Shown here one piece after another: positions 6,667 through 9,589 of a DNA stretch of 9,589 nucleotides. Below the pieces are notes generated by a model. That model saw only the letters and a program-made list of their open reading frames with translations. It had not been told where the DNA came from and did not search any database. This DNA is from CAZJJK01 sp964546285. GTDB lineage: Bacteria > Spirochaetota > Spirochaetia > Treponematales > Breznakiellaceae. Where the stretch lies: assembly GCA_964546285.1 (NCBI GenBank), contig CAZJJK010000115.1, positions 1 to 9,589 on the forward strand, read 5' to 3'. Position 1 is the stretch's first letter; the number at the start of each line of letters is the position of its first letter. The translations under genes were made by a program, and so were the position numbers.

Positions 6667-7871
6667 GCATCAAAACGGCCTTGCAGATATCCTTTCTCCG
6701 CATCCATGTTTTCCCGAAAATCTTTGTAATCAAAGAGTGAATAGACTTCCGTAGAGCCATCTTCTTTCTTATTCACGAACAGCACCTGATCCCGGCGAAG
6801 GCGTTTTACATCGATCAGGTTCGTATTATGGGTCGTGTACAAGAATTGGGCGTTGGAACTTGCATGAAAAAGATCAATAATAAAATCGGCCAGTTTCGCG
6901 TGCAAGCTTGAGTCAAACTCGTCCACCATGAAAGACTTTCCCTCCCGTACAACAGCAAGCAGCAAAAGGAGTATGTTGAAAAACCTTGCCGTACCAGCCG
7001 ACTCTTCCAGTTGCAGATTGAAATGAACCGAGAGCGAATGTCTGTGGGTCGTCTCGAATCGAATCATTTCAACCTCTTGCGAAAAAGCGCCATTTTGCGG
7101 CGTTATTCCCGGTAGCGGCAGCGAGGGAAGTTTGACTTTTTCTTTAACCGCGGCGATGTCGGTTATATCACTATCGCAGGTCTGCAACGCGAGTATTATC
7201 AGATCCTTATTTTGGATAAACAGCTTCTCTGCCGAAAGGCTTGAAAGCGGTACCAAGCCGAGAAGAAAGCGTTCCATAAAAAAGCGGTATATTTTCTTGC
7301 ATATATCCCGGTCCATCTGGCTTCCGCGGCTGATGTAGAGGGTTTGCGTGCTTGTGTTCTCTGCCACATCCAGAGGCCGAGATATAACGCCGTCCGTAAA
7401 GGAGTATTTTTGGGATTTTGCCATGCCGGTTGTTTCGTCTCTGGTGAAAATTTTTGCTTTCCTGCCATTAGGATAATAATAAAGGTTCTCCGTAAGTATC
7501 TTGGTCCGGGTAAGTGTGAAAGAGTACTCATACTCAACTTTCTCGTGAACAAAGTCGATCAAGAATGCACTTGCTTTTTCTTCGTAGCCGTCAAACTTGA
7601 AGGGGGAGAAATTGAAAACAGTACCTTCATTATGCTGGTGAGATTCAAGTACCATACGGCAGCAAAAGCTGATCGCCTTGAGAATATTTGATTTACCCGA
7701 GGCATTCGGGCCAAATAGGCCAATTGTCTTGAGAATTTTCTCGCCGTTCCAGGTTATTACATTAGCTCCCAGTTCCCGGGAGGCTACCGAGTTGATTTTC
7801 CCAGCCCGGAAATCGATGAGTACCTGCTCTTTTATCGAGAAAAAGTTTTCCAATCGTATTTCAAGTATCAT
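6667..7871 (-). CDS. AAA15-type (COG1106, RloA/AbiLi-like) ATPase, 3' end in gap
   Basis: About 401 residues are visible before the gap, near the usual family length, so perhaps only the last 10-40 are missing. The ABC-like ATPase fold is split by a central insertion: Walker A GPNASGKS (54-61), signature-like LEESAGT (288-294), Walker B FMVDEFDSSLH (314-324, with D317 and E318) and the switch histidine in TTHNT (346-350). This architecture is found in RloA, AbiLi and other defence ATPases that usually sense or control a partner nuclease encoded next to them (RloB-like or TOPRIM). No partner is visible; it would sit in the gap. Position within a type I restriction island fits rlo genes. The ATG at 7871 has AGAGGG five bases upstream, plus its own promoter. 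The family call is strong; the exact system type is not established. Confidence 0.88.
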
Positions 7872-7884
7872 AAAAACCCTCTAT

Positions 7885-7901
7885 TTGTAGGTTTCCTACA
7901 A
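7885..7901. promoter_or_regulatory. Palindrome at the ATPase transcription start, possible operator
   Basis: TTGTAGG and CCTACAA form a perfect seven-base inverted repeat around a three-base centre. It touches the -10 box and covers the expected start point, the classic position for a repressor site. As RNA it would form a small hairpin at the very 5' end of the message. The binding protein is unknown. Confidence 0.5.
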
Positions 7902-7929
7902 TTATAGCCTATAGAACAGAATAAAACAA
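7901..7929 (-). promoter_or_regulatory. Promoter of the ATPase gene
   Basis: On the minus strand a perfect TATAAT (7901-7906) stands 17 bases from TTGTTT (7924-7929), which shares TTG with the -35 consensus. Initiation is expected near 7894, giving a short leader of about 23 bases. The ATPase can thus be transcribed separately from the genes upstream. Confidence 0.6.
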
Positions 7930-7962
7930 GGGTTATAACCTAATTCCGTATGCCTCCTCAAG

Positions 7963-8217
7963 TCAACAAAACAGGTATGATTTGACATCGGGAGCCGTCA
8001 ATTTCAACTGGTTAGTGCCACTACCCAACTGAATATCTACCTTTTTCAGTTTGGCTTTAAGATATTTCCAGTAGTTGCGGTTTTTTTCGTAATTATCCTG
8101 GTCATTTAATACCCCCACTATGTCCAGCACGGAAAACCACCAACGCGAATCCTCATCGTTCCACACGGCGCGCACTTCCCGGTCGTCGAAAAATCGGATT
8201 GAGATTTTAACCGTCAT
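7963..8217 (-). CDS. Truncated Bro-N domain (phage antirepressor-like) protein
   Basis: 84 residues starting MTVKISIRFFDDREVRAVW. The chosen ATG (8217) has GGAGGG six bases upstream and overlaps the stop of the RhuM remnant as ATGA; the upstream ATG at 8253 lies within the RhuM frame and lacks such a site. The sequence follows the Bro-N fold of phage antirepressor-like proteins (WWFSVLDIVGVL, then YWKYLKAKLKK, then QLKLTAPD). Full-length relatives, as I recall them, continue with 'GKKYLTD' and a further 150-200 residues, often a Fic domain. Here the frame reads VKSYLFC and stops, and I see no continuation in the 91 bases before the ATPase start. It is probably a 3'-deleted remnant that might still bind DNA. 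Confidence 0.75.
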   Translation of the reverse strand: MTVKISIRFFDDREVRAVWNDEDSRWWFSVLDIVGVLNDQDNYEKNRNYWKYLKAKLKKVDIQLGSGTNQLKLTAPDVKSYLFC

Positions 8218-8429
8218 GGTTCGCCCTCCAACATATTCAGAACCAAAAGGCACATCATATCTTTTTCTTCCGGGCGGCTCAAAGCGATCATGAGTGTCAT
8301 CGCCGCGAGAGCGTTGTTGTCGGTAACCGGGTGTCCATTCGCCGTATACAGCAGATCATTCTTATCCAGAAAATAGAGAAGATGCGCGGCTTTGTCCCGA
8401 TCGGAAGGATAGAGGTCTTTGCCGTCAAA
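8214..8429 (-). pseudogene. RhuM C-terminal remnant after an in-frame TAA
   Basis: Directly after the TAA at 8430-8432 the same frame stays open for 71 codons, beginning FDGKDLYPSDRDKAAHLLYF and including NNALAAMTLMIAL and PEEKDMM, which are the expected final parts of RhuM-family proteins. It ends TGA at 8214-8216, overlapping the ATG of the next gene. Compared with the family as I recall it, about 20 residues that carry the Fic-like HxFxDGNKR motif are missing between LLYFL and the following DKNDLL, consistent with an in-frame deletion between two similar 'FL' codon runs. Both the stop and the deletion indicate decay. Confidence 0.7.
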
Positions 8430-9116
8430 TTACTGATATATAGCGTTGATAGCGGCGTTGAACGAATTGTCCTTCTCGTTACCAAAAAGCTCGCTAGTAT
8501 CGCCAAACTTTAGTGAGCCGATTATGCGAAGACCTTCCTCATAGGTGAGTTTCCAGCCATTGTTTGCCTTTTGGCCATCTTTACCTTGAGGTTTTTGCAG
8601 GCTTTCATGGTCGTAACGATCCAGAATGTCCAAACCGCGGACAAAGCGTTCCAGAACCGATGAAACGCCGGCGATCTCGGCATTATCGCTTCGAGAGATT
8701 ATGGATATGACTTGATTAAGCTGGTTCAGGTGCTGTTTATTGACCGCGTAGCCTTGTAACAGGTACTGCTTGAGTACGGAATTTGCCCAGCGGCGAAAGG
8801 CAATACCGCGTTTTGACTTGACCCGATAGCCGACGGAGATGATTACGTCGAGATTATAGAACTGCGTCATGCGGGTTTGCGTTTTCCCCGCGACGGCACC
8901 ATGCTGACTGGTTGTCGCAAAATTTGCGACAACCACTTCTTTATCCAGTTCATCATCGGAAAAGACGTTGTTTATATGCTTACGGATTGTTTTATCGTCT
9001 TTATCAAACAGCATTGCCATTTGAATGGCGCTTAACCATACCGTATCGCGTTCCGGAGAAATCGGCACATCAAGAGAAACGTCACCATCTTTGAATAATA
9101 CGATGGAATCATTCAT
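8430..9116 (-). CDS. rhuM: RhuM-family protein, N-terminal part, ended early
   Basis: 228 residues of the virulence RhuM family (so named from a Salmonella pathogenicity island gene; its biochemical role is not established). Typical stretches are VWLSAIQMAMLFDKDDKTIRKH (about 26-47), TRMTQFYNLDVIISVGYRV (about 81-99) and FRRWANSVLKQYLLQGYAVN (about 107-126), followed by a helical region. The reading frame ends at TAA 8430-8432 just after AAINAIYQ, where relatives continue with S or T and a Fic-like C-terminal domain; the full frame to 8214 would give about 300 residues against roughly 330 in relatives. The ATG has AGGAG seven bases upstream and follows the preceding stop by 14 bases, so the two genes are probably cotranscribed. 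RhuM genes are frequent in type I restriction loci. A sequencing error at the stop is possible, but the missing Fic motif is independent evidence of decay. Confidence 0.85.
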   Translation of the reverse strand: MNDSIVLFKDGDVSLDVPISPERDTVWLSAIQMAMLFDKDDKTIRKHINNVFSDDELDKEVVVANFATTSQHGAVAGKTQTRMTQFYNLDVIISVGYRVKSKRGIAFRRWANSVLKQYLLQGYAVNKQHLNQLNQVISIISRSDNAEIAGVSSVLERFVRGLDILDRYDHESLQKPQGKDGQKANNGWKLTYEEGLRIIGSLKFGDTSELFGNEKDNSFNAAINAIYQ

Positions 9117-9130
9117 TCTTTGACTCCTAT

Positions 9131-9580
9131 TTAACCACGAAATTCACGAAAATCGCGAAAAGAAGTATTGGCAATTCGTTTTATTTCAGTTTTTGGGTAA
9201 GCTCCAAAGTTCACTAGCAGGCCGAGTTCAAGACCTGTTGCTTTGAGATAGTTCAATAGTTGAGCCGCATGTTCCGGTGCAAGTGCTTTAACAGCCTTAA
9301 TTTCCAGAATAATTTTATCAAAACAAATAAAGTCCGGCTTGTAGGTCTGGCGCAACTCTGAGCCTTTGTAATGAAGCTTCAAATCAAATTGTGCATGAAA
9401 TGGAATGCTTCGTTCAGTAAATTCCTTTTCCAAACACTCTTGATAGACTGCTTCGAGAAAACCACAGCCCATTTCATTATATACACTAAAAATTGCTCCT
9501 TGAATGGCATAACTCTCCTCTTTAAAGAGGAGTCCTTTTTTAGCGGTATTCGCGGTATTCGCGGTTATATCCTTCTTCAT
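9131..9580 (-). CDS. GxxExxY-family protein (PD-(D/E)XK-like)
   Basis: 149 residues, usual for the family once the extended ends are allowed for. The name-giving motif is GFLEAVY (40-46). A nuclease-like core follows: D83 in YKPDFI, E93 and K95 in LEIKAV, then Q107xxxY111. The cellular role is unknown; the PD-(D/E)XK-like residues suggest a nuclease fold, but activity is not shown. The start ATG (9578-9580) has GGAG five bases upstream, so the gene is complete. Both protein ends are repeat-like: ITANTANTAKK at the start comes from a nine-base tandem repeat, and FRDFREFRG at the end from a similar repeat in inverted orientation. Such low-complexity ends suggest the gene sits within a repeat-bounded cassette. 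It is first in the visible minus-strand series, 14 bases before rhuM. Confidence 0.85.
   Translation of the reverse strand: MKKDITANTANTAKKGLLFKEESYAIQGAIFSVYNEMGCGFLEAVYQECLEKEFTERSIPFHAQFDLKLHYKGSELRQTYKPDFICFDKIILEIKAVKALAPEHAAQLLNYLKATGLELGLLVNFGAYPKTEIKRIANTSFRDFREFRG
9132..9164 (+). repeat. Repeat at the 3' end of the GxxExxY gene
   Basis: The plus strand begins TAACCACGAAATTCACGAAA, and the arm includes the gene's stop codon. It resembles the minus strand of 9535-9567 at about 23 of 32 positions, forming an imperfect inverted repeat around the gene body. Confidence 0.55.
9515..9540 (+). terminator. Possible plus-strand terminator inside the GxxExxY gene
   Basis: CTCCTCTTTAAAGAGGAG (9515-9532) is a perfect 18-base palindrome followed on the plus strand by TCC and a run of six T (9536-9541). 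This is the form of an intrinsic terminator, antisense to the gene. On the minus strand no U-tract follows, so the gene's own message would not be stopped. It may be chance, as the palindrome also encodes plausible residues. Confidence 0.35.
9535..9567 (-). repeat. Repeat at the 5' end of the GxxExxY gene
   Basis: The minus strand begins TAACCGCGAATACCGCGAAT and contains the tandem nine-base unit ACCGCGAAT. It encodes residues 5-15 and is the inverted partner of 9132-9164. Confidence 0.55.
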
Positions 9581-9589
9581 TAAAACTCC

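Noticed and set aside
6478..6760. Reading frames that run through the N stretch
   Set aside because: They are artefacts of the 100-base placeholder; the true gap length and frame are unknown.
8218..8253. Upstream start (MPFGSEYVGG...) for the Bro-N protein
   Set aside because: Those codons lie inside the RhuM frame with no good ribosome site, while ATG 8217 has GGAGGG six bases upstream and begins the recognisable domain.
9541..9567. CRISPR-like tandem repeat
   Set aside because: The unit is only nine bases, repeated about twice in frame with no spacers.

Overview
The window reads as a bacterial chromosome fragment from a draft assembly: an exact 100-base N run at 6567-6666 marks a scaffold gap. 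The seven-membrane-segment hybrid kinase resembles signalling proteins common in spirochaetes, and a Treponema-like source is my guess from gene style only. The left 2.8 kb is visibly more GC-rich than the rest, which fits a host backbone (left) next to an acquired defence island (right).

Left part, plus strand: the 3' end of a gene for a beta-rich, probably exported protein with an EF-hand-like loop (2-481), then a hairpin-bearing leader (521-572), then a 754-residue protein that joins a membrane sensor, histidine kinase, receiver and LuxR-type DNA-binding domain (575-2839). A 428-base convergent intergenic region follows (2840-3267). It has no gene but holds a 295-base element bounded by 50-base imperfect inverted repeats.

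Right part, all minus strand, read from high to low coordinates: a GxxExxY-family gene (9580-9131), a RhuM-family gene cut short by an in-frame TAA (9116-8430, remnant to 8214), a truncated Bro-N-domain gene that overlaps the RhuM remnant by ATGA (8217-7963), an AAA15/RloA-like ATPase with its own promoter and a palindrome at its start site (7871 into the gap), the last 18 codons of an unidentified gene (6566-6512), and a full-length EcoR124-type hsdR (6366-3268) with its own extended -10 promoter.

The right part looks like a type I restriction-modification locus carrying accessory genes, as seen in loci with rlo and rhuM genes. hsdM and hsdS are not visible and must lie in the gap, beyond position 9589, or be lost. 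The most promising candidate for an unusual system is the ATPase with its unseen partner in the gap. Two adjacent genes (rhuM, Bro-N) appear to have lost the Fic/Doc-like or other C-terminal effector part, so that portion of the island is probably decaying.
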